A DNA stretch of 64,000 nt from JANMAT01 sp031359995. Lineage in GTDB: Bacteria; Actinomycetota; Acidimicrobiia; Acidimicrobiales; Ilumatobacteraceae. The notes below the pieces were generated by a model. It did no database searches and was not told the origin of the DNA. It was given only the letters and a program-made list of their open reading frames with translations. The stretch lies in contig JANMAT010000108.1 in assembly GCA_031359995.1 (NCBI GenBank), forward strand, positions 1-64,000, in the 5' to 3' direction. Positions 7,173 through 15,592 of the stretch are shown piece by piece (position 1 is the stretch's first letter; every line of letters begins with the position of its first letter). The position numbers were made by a program, and so were the translations under genes.

Positions 7173-8264
7173 ATGCCCGCCGATCCTGCGACGCCCTCCC
7201 CGATCACGGCCGCCGCCTCGGTCCGCACGGTCCTGGTGACCGGCGCGGCCGGCTACATCGGCAGCCACACGTGCGTCGAACTGCTCGCCGCAGGGTACCG
7301 GGTGGTCGGCATCGACAACTTCGACAACTCGTCGTCGCGCGCCGTCGACGCCATCGCCCGGGTAGCGGGGCGCCCCCTCGGGTTCGTCGAAGGTGACGTG
7401 GCCGACGCCGCCGTGCTGCAGCGGTTGTTCGCCGACCATCCCATCGACGCGGTCGTCCACTTCGCCGGGTTGAAGGCGGTCAACGAGTCGGTGCGCGAGC
7501 CGCTGCGCTACTACCGCACGAACCTCGACTCCACCATGACCCTGCTCGAGCAGATGGCAGCCCGCGGCGTCACGAACCTGGTGTTCTCGTCGTCGTGCAC
7601 GGTGTACGGCGAACCCGAGCGGCTGCCCATCGACGAGTCGGCGCCGCTCGGCGCGGTGAACCCCTACGGGCGCACGAAGCTGATCATCGAGGACATGATG
7701 CGCGACCTCGCCGCGGCCGAGCCGACGTGGCGCATCTCGCTGCTGCGCTACTTCAACCCGGTGGGCGCCCACGAGAGCGGCGCCATCGGCGAAGACCCGC
7801 TCGGCATCCCGAACGGGCTGATGCCGTACGTGATGCAGGTCGCGGTGGGCCGGCGCGACAAGGTCGCCGTGTACGGCAACGACTACGACACGGCCGACGG
7901 CACCTGCGTGCGCGACTACATCCACGTGGTCGACCTGGCCCAGGGCCACCTGGCGGCGCTGGCCACGCTGGAGCGGGGCGACCCCGGCTGCCGGGCCTAC
8001 AACCTCGGCACCGGCAACGGCACCACCGTGCTCGAGATGCTGGCGGCGTCGTCGAAGGCCGTCGGCCACGACATCGCCTACGAGATCGTCGGTCGACGGG
8101 CCGGCGATGCCCCGGTCGTCTACGCCGACCCCACGATGGCCAACCGCGACCTCGGCTGGCACGCCACCCGCACCATCCACGACATGTGCGTCGACCACTG
8201 GCGCTGGCAGTCGACCCACCCGTGGGGCTTCCAGGACCCGCCCGCCGACGCGGTGGCCTCCTGA
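7173..8264 (+). CDS. galE: UDP-glucose 4-epimerase
   Basis: Extended short-chain dehydrogenase that interconverts UDP-glucose and UDP-galactose using bound NAD. GAAGYIGSHTCVELLAAGY forms the Rossmann nucleotide loop after a 16-aa leader; VYGEPERLPIDE, NPYGRTK (catalytic YxxxK) and LRYFNPVGAHESGAIGEDP are diagnostic of GalE. 363 aa from ATG 7173, chosen because TACGCT lies 7 bases upstream; a GTG at 7222 directly before the Rossmann strand is the alternative. Its stop overlaps the start of the first LLM oxidoreductase (TGATG), so the two are probably co-translated. Confidence 0.93.
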   Translation: MPADPATPSPITAAASVRTVLVTGAAGYIGSHTCVELLAAGYRVVGIDNFDNSSSRAVDAIARVAGRPLGFVEGDVADAAVLQRLFADHPIDAVVHFAGLKAVNESVREPLRYYRTNLDSTMTLLEQMAARGVTNLVFSSSCTVYGEPERLPIDESAPLGAVNPYGRTKLIIEDMMRDLAAAEPTWRISLLRYFNPVGAHESGAIGEDPLGIPNGLMPYVMQVAVGRRDKVAVYGNDYDTADGTCVRDYIHVVDLAQGHLAALATLERGDPGCRAYNLGTGNGTTVLEMLAASSKAVGHDIAYEIVGRRAGDAPVVYADPTMANRDLGWHATRTIHDMCVDHWRWQSTHPWGFQDPPADAVAS

Positions 8265-9184
8265 TGCGGATCGGCATCAACGCGACGGGACTGGTGGCCG
8301 GCGCCTCGGTCGAACGCTTCGTAGAGCACGCCAAGGCGGCCGAAGTCGACGGCTTCGCCAGCTACTGGGTCGCCGAGCACCCCACCGGTGGCCTCGACGC
8401 CCTCACGGTGCTCGCCCTCGTCGGTCAGCACGTCACGTCGATGGAGCTCGGCACCGCCGTGATCCCCACGTATCCGCGCCATCCGATGGTGCTCGCCGGG
8501 CAGGCGCTCACCGTCCAGTCGGCGATGGCGCCCCGTCTCACGCTCGGCATCGGGCTGTCGCACCCGTCGATGATGGAGTCACTGGGCCTGGCCGACGACC
8601 GGCCGGTGCGCCACCTCATCGACTTCCTGTCGGTGCTCGTCCCCCTGCTGAACGAGGGGCGCGTCGACCACCGGGGCCCGACCATCTCGTGTCAGGCCCA
8701 GGTGTTCAAACCGGCGACGACACCGCCCGAGGTCGTGGTGGCCGCACTCGGTCCCCAGACCCTGCGGGTGGCCGGGAGCCGCACCGCCGGTACGTCGCTG
8801 GCGTGGGTCGGGCCGCGCACCATCCGCGAGCACATCGTGCCCACCATCACCGAAGCGGCCGCCGCCGCCGGTCGCCCGGCGCCGCGCATCATCGCCACGT
8901 TGCCCGTGTGCGTGACCGACGACCCTGACCGGGTGCGGGCCCGGCTCGCCCCCACGGCGGCCACCTACGGCGCCCTGCCGTCGTACCGCGCCATGTTCGA
9001 GCGTGAGGGTCTGGACGATCCCACCCACATCGGCATCTTCGGCTCGGCGGCCGAGGTGGAGGACCGCCTTGCCGCGCTGGCCTCGGCCGGCGTCACCGAC
9101 TTCTCCGCCTCGGAGTTCGGGCCCACCGCCCCCGAGCGCGAGGCGACGCGCGCCCTGCTGATGCAGCTGGCCGCACGAACGTGA
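8264..9184 (+). CDS. LLM-class F420-dependent oxidoreductase, copy 1
   Basis: 306 aa luciferase-like monooxygenase fold (TIM barrel) expected to use coenzyme F420 or flavin. Family features are the opening MRIGINATG strand, ELGTAVIPTYPRHPMVLAGQ at about 60-79, RLTLGIGLSHPSM and VVVAALGPQTLRVAG. Start overlaps the galE stop by one base. It shares with the next gene the blocks PTYPRHPM.LAGQALTVQ, RLTLGIGLSH and LPSYRAM.(D/E)REG, so the pair arose by duplication. Substrate unknown. Confidence 0.9.
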   Translation: MRIGINATGLVAGASVERFVEHAKAAEVDGFASYWVAEHPTGGLDALTVLALVGQHVTSMELGTAVIPTYPRHPMVLAGQALTVQSAMAPRLTLGIGLSHPSMMESLGLADDRPVRHLIDFLSVLVPLLNEGRVDHRGPTISCQAQVFKPATTPPEVVVAALGPQTLRVAGSRTAGTSLAWVGPRTIREHIVPTITEAAAAAGRPAPRIIATLPVCVTDDPDRVRARLAPTAATYGALPSYRAMFEREGLDDPTHIGIFGSAAEVEDRLAALASAGVTDFSASEFGPTAPEREATRALLMQLAART

Positions 9185-9255
9185 CGCGGACTCCCGGCTC
9201 GGTCCGGGACCTTCGGCGGCGCCAAGCTCCTGTCCCATCATCTCCTGGGGGTTCC

Positions 9256-10161
9256 ATGCAGATCGGCTTGTTCCTCGGCTCACCCACCGACCTCGACCAC
9301 ACCGTCGACCAGGTCCGCAACGCGCGCGACGCCGGCTTCGCCACCGCGTGGCTGGCCCAGATCTTCAACACCGACGCCCTCACCGTGCTCGCGGTCGTCG
9401 GCCGTGAGGTCGACGGCATCGGCCTGGGCACCGGCGTGGTGCCCACCTACCCGCGCCATCCGATGATGCTGGCCGGTCAGGCCCTCACCGTGCAGGCCGC
9501 CTCCCGGAACCGGCTGACGCTCGGCATCGGCCTGTCCCACCAGGTCGTCATCGAGGGCATGTGGGGTTACTCGTTCGACAGGCCGGCGCGCCACATGCGC
9601 GAGTACCTGTCGGCCCTGCTGCCCATGCTGCGGGGCGAAGCGGTGAACGTGCAGGGCGAGACGTTGAAGTCGGTCGGTCAGGTCACCGTCGACGGCGTCA
9701 CCGCTCCGCCGGTGCTGCTGGCCGCGCTGGCTCCGGTGATGCTCAAGCTGGCCGGCGCGGTGGCCGACGGCACGGTCACGTGGATGACCGGCCCCGCCAC
9801 CGTCGCCTCCCACATCGTGCCGTCCATCACCGCCGCGGCAGCCGAGGCGGGCCAGCCCGCGCCGAGGGTGGCCGTGGGCCTGCCGGTGTGCGTCACCGAC
9901 GATGCCGGTGCGGCCCGCTCGCGCGCCGCGACCGAGTTCGCCATCTACGGACAGCTGCCGTCGTACCGGGCCATGCTCGATCGCGAGGGGGCCGGCGGCC
10001 CGGCCGACGTGGCCATCGTGGGCGACGCCGACTCGGTACGGGCCCAGGTGCGGGCATTGGCCGAGACCGGCGCCACCGAACTGGTGGCGTCACCCTACGG
10101 TTCGGCCACCGAGGTGGCCCGCACCGTCGAGGTGCTGGCCAGCCTGCTCGGCACCGTCTGA
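9256..10161 (+). CDS. LLM-class F420-dependent oxidoreductase, copy 2
   Basis: 301 aa paralogue of the preceding gene, same fold and same core blocks (VVPTYPRHPMMLAGQALTVQ, RLTLGIGLSH, LPVCVTDD, LPSYRAMLDREG) but diverged in the N-terminal segment (FLGSPTDLDHTVDQVRNAR) and around the active-site pocket (QVVIEGMWGYSFDRP). Separated from copy 1 by 71 bases. A Gly-rich TGGGGGTT sits just before the ATG. The two probably act on related substrates; none can be named. Confidence 0.9.
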   Translation: MQIGLFLGSPTDLDHTVDQVRNARDAGFATAWLAQIFNTDALTVLAVVGREVDGIGLGTGVVPTYPRHPMMLAGQALTVQAASRNRLTLGIGLSHQVVIEGMWGYSFDRPARHMREYLSALLPMLRGEAVNVQGETLKSVGQVTVDGVTAPPVLLAALAPVMLKLAGAVADGTVTWMTGPATVASHIVPSITAAAAEAGQPAPRVAVGLPVCVTDDAGAARSRAATEFAIYGQLPSYRAMLDREGAGGPADVAIVGDADSVRAQVRALAETGATELVASPYGSATEVARTVEVLASLLGTV

Positions 10162-10185
10162 CGTGGCGGGCGCGACGTCGGCCGG

Positions 10186-10686
10186 TCAGCGGCCGGCGTC
10201 GAGCTCGTGGAACGTGGCGGCGAAGGTGTCCACCTGCGTCGCGAGCCCGGCCACGTCGGTGGGCGTCGGTGCGACCAGCGTGTGCAACTGGGCGGTGGAC
10301 CGTTCCAGGTGGACCACGTCGGCGCGGACGCGAGTCAGATGGGTGCGCCGGGCCGAGGGGTGCAGACGCGACAGGTGCACCAGCTCGGCGTCGAGCGTGC
10401 GTGCCGCGTCACGGACCTGGCGGGCCAGCTCGTGCGAGGGCAGCGCGGGCGTGCGTCGGCGGCGACGGCGGGGTGTGAGCGCGGCGGCGGCCCGGTCGAG
10501 CCGACGGAGGCGGCGGTGGAGATGGGCGTGGGCGCGCGGCGACACGGCCCAGCGCAACGGCACGCGGGGTCCGCCGGGCAGGCGGACCTTGCCGCGCACG
10601 AACCGCATGCCGACCATTGCAGCCGCGCCGGTGCCGGCCGCCCCGGCGACGACCACTGCGACCACGATGAGCACGACATCGCCCAT
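10186..10686 (-). CDS. Hypothetical protein with one N-terminal membrane helix
   Basis: 166 aa. Residues 3-27 (VVLIVVAVVVAGAAGTGAAAMVG) form one hydrophobic helix. The remainder is strongly basic in its first half (RRLRRLDRAAAALTPRRRRRR) and then a helical, soluble tail. No domain recognised. TAACCT lies 6 bases before the ATG (10693-10698), so the mRNA is probably leaderless. It follows the exonuclease gene on the same strand 56 bases downstream. Confidence 0.7.
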   Translation of the reverse strand: MGDVVLIVVAVVVAGAAGTGAAAMVGMRFVRGKVRLPGGPRVPLRWAVSPRAHAHLHRRLRRLDRAAAALTPRRRRRRTPALPSHELARQVRDAARTLDAELVHLSRLHPSARRTHLTRVRADVVHLERSTAQLHTLVAPTPTDVAGLATQVDTFAATFHELDAGR

Positions 10687-10692
10687 GACCGC

Positions 10693-10698
10693 AGGTTA
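10693..10698 (-). promoter_or_regulatory. -10 element of the 10686 gene (leaderless)
   Basis: Minus-strand TAACCT ends 6 bases before the ATG at 10686. Confidence 0.4.
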
Positions 10699-10742
10699 CC
10701 GGGCGTGCGCTCCATCGAGGCCGCGAGCGGTGGACGGCGTGG

Positions 10743-12440
10743 TCAGGCGGCCCGCGCCGGGCGCTCCACCCCTGATCGGGCCGGGCTGGCCGGCACGAAC
10801 GACGCGTGGCGCTGCCACGTCTGGACCCACGGCGCGCCGCACGCCACCAGCCGCCAGCCCTTCTCGCGCTCGAGCCAGCCGGCGACCACGCCGAGCTCGA
10901 CCCCCTGGGCCGGCGTGAGGGGCACCCCCGGCTCGGGCACGGGTGGTGGGGCCGGCGCCAGCCGGTGCCTGGCCGTACGGCTGCCGTCGGCCGCCCACGC
11001 GTCCACCAGCACCCCGTGCTGCAGCACCACCCCTGCGCCACCGGGCAGGGCCAGCTCGACATGGCCGGCGGCCCGGAGCGCACCGAGCCGCTCGTGCCGA
11101 CGCACCGTGTGGGCCAGGGCGGCGGCCCGGTCGCGCACCAGCGCTGCTTCCTCGTAGCGGCGCGAGGCGGCGAGCGCGCCCATGCGATCGGCCAGCGCGT
11201 CGAGCACGGCCGAGGCCCGCCCCGACAGCGTGCGGGTGGCGTCTCGGACGTGGACGCCGTATCGGGCCGCGTCGATCGTGCCGGCGCACGGGCAGGTGGC
11301 CACACCGAGCTGCGCCGGGGTGCACGGCACCTCGCGGCAGGGCAGCGCGGTCTTGCCCAGTCGCACCGGGCACCGCCGCAGGGGCACCACCGACTCGACC
11401 GCTTCGACCACGAGCCGGGCCGTGCCCGTGGACGCGAGCGGCCCCAGGTGCACGCCGGTGCGCTTGGGCGTGCGCACCACCGAGAGCCGGGCGAACGGCT
11501 CGGCCGGATCGAGCCACACGTACGCGGGCGACCGTGGCTTGCCGGCCACGTTGGCCGGTGGCGCGCACTGGTGCAGCACGCGCGCCTCGAGGACGGCCGC
11601 CTCCAGCGTGGACGACGTGCACACGTGCTCGACCTGGGTGGCGGTGCGCAGCAGGCCGCCGATGGCTCGCCGACCGTCGGCGAAGTACGAGCGGACGCGG
11701 GCCCGCAGGTTCGTGGCCTTGCCGACGTACAGCAGGTGGCCGGCGCCGCCGACGAAGCCGTACACGCCTGGGGTGCGGGGCAGGTGCTCGGTGAGGCGCA
11801 GCTTCGCCGCGCTCGGGCTGCCGGCCTGGCGGGGTAGGGCCACCAGATCGTCGAGAGCGAACGTGCCCAACCCGGCGGCCCGCTCGAGCAGCACGTGCAG
11901 CAGGTCGACCGTGGCCAGGGCGTCCTCGAAGGCCCGGTGGCTGGGCTTGTGGTCGAGCCGGAGCCGGTCGGCCAGGGTCGACAGCTTGCAGTTCGGGACC
12001 TGGTCGTGGACCAGCCGGCGGGCCAGCGCGTGCGTGCACACGCGCGGGCCCTTCAGCGCCGGCCAGCCGTGCCGCTCGAAGGCGGCGTCCAGGAACGAGG
12101 CGTCGAAGCGGGCGTTGTGGCCGACGAACACCGTGCCGTGCAGGAACTCGACCAGGCTGGGCAGCACCGCCGCGATGGTGGGTGCCGGCGCCACCACCGC
12201 GTCGGTGAGACCCGTGAGCATGGTGATGAACAGGGGGATGCCCCGTTCGGGGTGGACGAGCGTGTGGAAGGTGCCCAGCACCTCGCCGCCCCGCACCTTC
12301 ACGGCGCCGACCTCGCAGATGCGGTCGTCGTAGGGCGAGCCGCCCGTGGTCTCCAGGTCGAGCACGCAGAACGTGACCTGGTGCAGGGGCGCGGCCGGGT
12401 CGATCAGGTGGGGGAGCGGGCGGGCGGCGGACTCGTCCAT
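10743..12440 (-). CDS. DEDDh 3'-5' exonuclease fused to a UvrC-like GIY-YIG nuclease
   Basis: 565 aa. The N-terminal DnaQ-type exonuclease has D28 and E30 in FCVLDLETTGG, HNARFDASFLD, and the late His/Asp pair in HRAFEDALATVDLL. After a linker, RTPGVYGFVGGAGHLLYVGKATNLRARVRSYF is the GIY-YIG endonuclease motif of UvrC and Cho. A cysteine-containing block (RRCPVRLGKTALPCREVPC, then CPCAG) and a UVR-like helical region (SRRYEEAALVRDRAAAL) complete the UvrC similarity; there is no helix-hairpin-helix tail. Equivalent to mycobacterial Rv2191-type proteins. Role in DNA repair is inferred. TACGAT 6 bases before the ATG suggests a leaderless start. Divergent from the NYN gene, with 91 bases between. 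Confidence 0.92.
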   Translation of the reverse strand: MDESAARPLPHLIDPAAPLHQVTFCVLDLETTGGSPYDDRICEVGAVKVRGGEVLGTFHTLVHPERGIPLFITMLTGLTDAVVAPAPTIAAVLPSLVEFLHGTVFVGHNARFDASFLDAAFERHGWPALKGPRVCTHALARRLVHDQVPNCKLSTLADRLRLDHKPSHRAFEDALATVDLLHVLLERAAGLGTFALDDLVALPRQAGSPSAAKLRLTEHLPRTPGVYGFVGGAGHLLYVGKATNLRARVRSYFADGRRAIGGLLRTATQVEHVCTSSTLEAAVLEARVLHQCAPPANVAGKPRSPAYVWLDPAEPFARLSVVRTPKRTGVHLGPLASTGTARLVVEAVESVVPLRRCPVRLGKTALPCREVPCTPAQLGVATCPCAGTIDAARYGVHVRDATRTLSGRASAVLDALADRMGALAASRRYEEAALVRDRAAALAHTVRRHERLGALRAAGHVELALPGGAGVVLQHGVLVDAWAADGSRTARHRLAPAPPPVPEPGVPLTPAQGVELGVVAGWLEREKGWRLVACGAPWVQTWQRHASFVPASPARSGVERPARAA

Positions 12441-12446
12441 GGAGGG

Positions 12447-12452
12447 ATCGTA
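12447..12452 (-). promoter_or_regulatory. -10 element of the exonuclease gene (leaderless)
   Basis: Minus-strand TACGAT ends 6 bases before the ATG at 12440. Confidence 0.45.
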
Positions 12453-12518
12453 GACGAACAGGTGTTCGAGCGGCGACGCCCGAGGGGTCCGGGTCGGGGA
12501 ACCGGGGCGGCGGCTCCG

Positions 12519-12524
12519 TAGATT
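12519..12524 (+). promoter_or_regulatory. -10 element of the NYN gene (leaderless)
   Basis: TAGATT ends 7 bases before the GTG at 12532; no Shine-Dalgarno sequence is present. With the opposite-strand element at 12447 it makes a divergent promoter region of 91 bases. Confidence 0.5.
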
Positions 12525-12531
12525 CAATGGC

Positions 12532-14028
12532 GTGAGCGCTGCCGATGCCGACCCCGTGGACGTCGGCGCACCGACGCCGGTCGATGAGGGTCCCCGCGAC
12601 GTCGCCGTGCCCGACGAGGCGGTCCGACTGGCCCTGGAGCTGGCCTTCGGCGTGGCCGTGCTCGGCGCCCGGCAGCGCCCGCCCCTGCCCGTCCCGAACG
12701 GGCTGCGGCCTTTCCTGCGCTTCCAGAAGCTGCCGCCCGCCGCACTGGGCCCGCTGCGCCGCGCCGTCGAGGCCGACGACGCGTTCCGCGAGCGGGTCGG
12801 TGCGGTGGCCGACGCATCGGTCGTCGGCGCCGCCGGGGCGCTCTGGCTCCGCCGGCCCGAGGGCTGGCGGACCGAGCTCGCCGCCCTGGTGACCGCGAGC
12901 GGCGACGGGAACGGGGGCGACGGGGGCCGCGACCGGCGTGACGCCGTGCGGCTCGAGCGGGCCGAGCGGGCGGCGGCGCGCGCCACCGCCGGGGCGGCCG
13001 CCGCCCAGGAGGCGCTGGCGGCCGAGCGCGCCCGCCAGGGCGACCACGAGGCCGAGCTGGCGGCGCTGCGCCGCCACGGGGCGCGAGCCGACGACGCCCG
13101 CGCCCGCGCCGAAGCCGAGCAGACCGCGGCCGAACGCCGTCGGGTGGATGCCGACGCGGCGCGCCGGGGCGCCGAGGAGCGGGCCCGCACGGCCGAGGCC
13201 GAGCGCGACGACGCCCGGCGACGCCTGGGGGCGCTCGTGACCGAACGGCACGCGCTGCAGGCCCAGCTGGCCGAGCTCACGTGCCGGCTGAGCGCGCTCG
13301 AGGCGGCGCCACCACCGGTGCCGGCGCCACCACCGGTGCCCCGCCCCGACGACGAGCTGACCCGCCGCGTGGCGCCGCTTCTCGGCGACGCCGCCCGCAC
13401 CGTGGCCCGGTTGGCCGAGGTGCTCGACCGGCTCGGTCAGGCCATCGACGGTCCGGAGGCGGTCGCCCCGCCGTCGGCCCGGCCGCGGCCGGCCCCGCCG
13501 GCGGCGGTGCCCGCGTCGCCACGACCCCCGGCCCACCGGCCGTCGGTGCCGCCGCCGTCGGCGCGGGCCATCCGTCCGGCCCGCCAGCCGGTGAAGCTCC
13601 CGCACCGGGTGCGCGCCGAGAGCGTCGAGGCGGCCACGTACCTGCTCCGCCGGCCCGGAGCGGTGGTGCTGGTCGACGGCTACAACCTGGCCAAGGTCGC
13701 CTTCCCCGCGGCCCGATCGTTGGCCGACGAGCGCGACTGGCTGGCCGACGTGCTCGACGAGTTGGCCGCCCGCACCGGCGCGGACGTGCGCGTGGTGTTC
13801 GACGGCGCCGACGTGCCACCCCCACCGGCCCGACGCCGGGGCGTGCAGGTGCTGTTCAGCCCGGCCGGCGTGACCGCCGACGACGTGCTGGTGGAGCTCA
13901 CCAGCGCCACGCCGCCCGAGCGCCCCGTGGTCGTCGTGACCGACGACCTGGCCCTGCGCGAGCGGGTGAAGGTCCACGGCGCCAACGTGCTCTCCGACGA
14001 CCAGTTGCTGTCCGCCGCCCGCCGCTGA
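12532..14028 (+). CDS. NYN-domain (YacP-like) RNase/RNA-binding protein with coiled coil
   Basis: 498 aa. The C-terminal 145 or so residues form a NYN/PIN-like nuclease domain: VVLVDGYNLAK with the first acidic residue, VRVVFDGADVP, and VVVVTDDLALRERV. Residues about 130-265 are an Ala/Glu/Arg-rich coiled coil, followed by a proline-rich linker with the duplicated block APPPVPAPPPVP. The N-terminal 110 residues are a conserved helical region. Actinobacterial relatives have the same architecture. RNA processing is the likely role but the target is unknown. Divergent to the exonuclease gene. Confidence 0.88.
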   Translation: MSAADADPVDVGAPTPVDEGPRDVAVPDEAVRLALELAFGVAVLGARQRPPLPVPNGLRPFLRFQKLPPAALGPLRRAVEADDAFRERVGAVADASVVGAAGALWLRRPEGWRTELAALVTASGDGNGGDGGRDRRDAVRLERAERAAARATAGAAAAQEALAAERARQGDHEAELAALRRHGARADDARARAEAEQTAAERRRVDADAARRGAEERARTAEAERDDARRRLGALVTERHALQAQLAELTCRLSALEAAPPPVPAPPPVPRPDDELTRRVAPLLGDAARTVARLAEVLDRLGQAIDGPEAVAPPSARPRPAPPAAVPASPRPPAHRPSVPPPSARAIRPARQPVKLPHRVRAESVEAATYLLRRPGAVVLVDGYNLAKVAFPAARSLADERDWLADVLDELAARTGADVRVVFDGADVPPPPARRRGVQVLFSPAGVTADDVLVELTSATPPERPVVVVTDDLALRERVKVHGANVLSDDQLLSAARR

Positions 14029-14100
14029 GCCGGGATCCAGGCAGTTCGTCGAGGTGCTGGCTTCTCGCTCCACCGCCAGCGGGCGGACCAGCTGCGCTCT

Positions 14101-14139
14101 GGGCAGCGAAACCGTTCTCCAGCAACCCCTTCGCTGCCC
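14101..14139. terminator. Hairpin downstream of the NYN gene
   Basis: GGGCAGCGAA (14101-14110) and TTCGCTGCCC (14130-14139) form a perfect 10-bp stem with a 19-base loop, 72 bases after the NYN stop. No T run follows, so it is at best a non-canonical terminator; a structured leader of the next gene is the alternative. The rest of 14029-14290 shows nothing else I can name. Confidence 0.45.
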
Positions 14140-14290
14140 GGAACGACGAAAGGGGACGGGGCAGCCGGCCCGGCCGGCGTCAGCTCGACTCAGCTGAGGG
14201 CCCCGGGCGCCGACGGCCGGGGAACTCTGTCACAGCCCCTCGGCACACTGCTCCCCGGGTGGAGGCCCGCCCTACCACTGGGAGCTGAAC

Positions 14291-14497
14291 GTGACTGCTG
14301 ATCTCACCATCGACTGCGACACCTGCGTCATGCGCCACACCGAGGCGTGTCACGACTGCGTCGTGACGTTCCTCGTCGATCACGAGCGCGCCGACACCGG
14401 CGCCCTCGTGATCGATGTGGCCGAGCAGCGGGCGCTGCGGCTTCTCGCCGCTGGTGGCCTGGTGCCCGAGCTCCGGCACCGTCGCCGGGCCGGTTGA
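14291..14497 (+). CDS. Small cysteine-containing protein of unknown function
   Basis: 68 aa from GTG 14291, preceded by GGGAGC at a short distance. Cysteines are paired as CDTC near residues 9-12 and CHDC near 20-23, spaced like a small zinc-binding knuckle. Codon choice (GC-rich third positions) matches neighbouring genes. It lies 48 bases before queG. No family recognised. Confidence 0.65.
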   Translation: MTADLTIDCDTCVMRHTEACHDCVVTFLVDHERADTGALVIDVAEQRALRLLAAGGLVPELRHRRRAG

Positions 14498-14533
14498 GCC
14501 GACCGGCGGGGGCGGCGGCCGGGGCACGGGCAC

Positions 14534-14539
14534 TACCGT
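14534..14539 (+). promoter_or_regulatory. -10 element of queG (leaderless)
   Basis: TACCGT ends 6 bases before the GTG at 14546. Confidence 0.45.
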
Positions 14540-14545
14540 GGTCCG

Positions 14546-15592
14546 GTGCCCGACGCCGCCTACGCCCAGGAGCTGGCCGCCCTGGGCCGGGCCCACGGGC
14601 TCGACGCGGTCGGCATCGCGCCGGCCCATCCGTTCGAGCGGGCCCGGCGGACCCTGCACGAACGCAAGGCCGCCGGCTTGCACGGCGGCATGGCCTTCAC
14701 GTACAAGAACCCCGAGCGCAGCACCGACCCGGGCCGGGCCGTGCGTCACGCTCGGTCGGTCATCGTCGGCGCACGGAGCTATGCGGCGCCGTGGCCCGAC
14801 GCACCCGCCGGTCCGCAGGGCCGGGTGGCCCGCTACGCCTGGCGCGACCACTACGCGCCGCTGCGCGAGGCGCTGTGGGTCATCGCCCGCCGGCTGCGGG
14901 CCGATGGCCACAAGGCGGTGCCCTTCGCCGACGACAACAGCATGGTCGACCGCGAAGCGGCCTGGCTGGCCGGCATCGGGTGGTACGGCAAGAACGCCAA
15001 CCTGCTCCTGCCGGGCGCGGGCTCGTGGTTCGTGCTCGGGTCGGTCGTGACCGACGCTGCGCTGCCCACCAACCCCGAACCGGTGGCCGACGGCTGCGGG
15101 GCCTGCCGGCGTTGTCTGGACGCCTGCCCCACCGGCGCCATCGTGGCGCCGGGCGTCATCGACGCCAACCGGTGCCTCGCCTGGGTGCTGCAGAAGCCGG
15201 GCGCCATCCCGGTCGAGCTGCGGGCGGCCGCCGGTGACCGCATCTACGGCTGCGACGACTGCCAAGAGGTCTGTCCGCCGGCCCAGCGGGCCGAACGCGT
15301 CGCACCGGTCGGACCGCAGACCGGCGACGTGGCCCACGTGGCCCTCATCGGCCTGCTGGAGGCCACCGACGACGAGATCCTCGCCCGCCACGGCCGCTGG
15401 TACCTGGCCGACCGCGACCCGCGCTGGCTGCGCCGCAACGCCCTGGTGGCGCTGGGCAACGTGGGCGCGGTCCACGATCCGGCCGTGGCCAAAGTGCTGC
15501 ACCGCTACGCCGACGGAGGCGACCCCGTGCTGGCCGAGCACGCCCGGTGGGCCGCGCAGCAGCTCGACCGGCGCGGCAGCGTGGCGTCGTGA
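14546..15592 (+). CDS. queG: Epoxyqueuosine reductase
   Basis: Last step of queuosine synthesis in tRNA: cobalamin- and Fe-S-dependent reduction of epoxyqueuosine. 348 aa. Two 4Fe-4S motifs are visible, C184-x2-C187-x2-C190-x3-C194-P and C236-x2-C239-x3-C243-P, with the extra cysteine in NRCLAW. The N-terminal cobalamin-binding part shows PFADDNSMVDREAAWLAGIG and WYGKNANLL, both diagnostic. A C-terminal HEAT-like helical tail (RRNALVALGNVG) is also usual. First gene of a chain overlapping start-to-stop with the glycosyltransferase (GTGA). Confidence 0.95.
   Translation: MPDAAYAQELAALGRAHGLDAVGIAPAHPFERARRTLHERKAAGLHGGMAFTYKNPERSTDPGRAVRHARSVIVGARSYAAPWPDAPAGPQGRVARYAWRDHYAPLREALWVIARRLRADGHKAVPFADDNSMVDREAAWLAGIGWYGKNANLLLPGAGSWFVLGSVVTDAALPTNPEPVADGCGACRRCLDACPTGAIVAPGVIDANRCLAWVLQKPGAIPVELRAAAGDRIYGCDDCQEVCPPAQRAERVAPVGPQTGDVAHVALIGLLEATDDEILARHGRWYLADRDPRWLRRNALVALGNVGAVHDPAVAKVLHRYADGGDPVLAEHARWAAQQLDRRGSVAS

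Noticed and set aside
10696..14073. 1125-codon minus-strand open frame spanning the exonuclease and NYN genes
   Set aside because: It lies out of frame with the exonuclease and antisense to the NYN gene; composition is Gly/Arg/His-rich and no motif is present.
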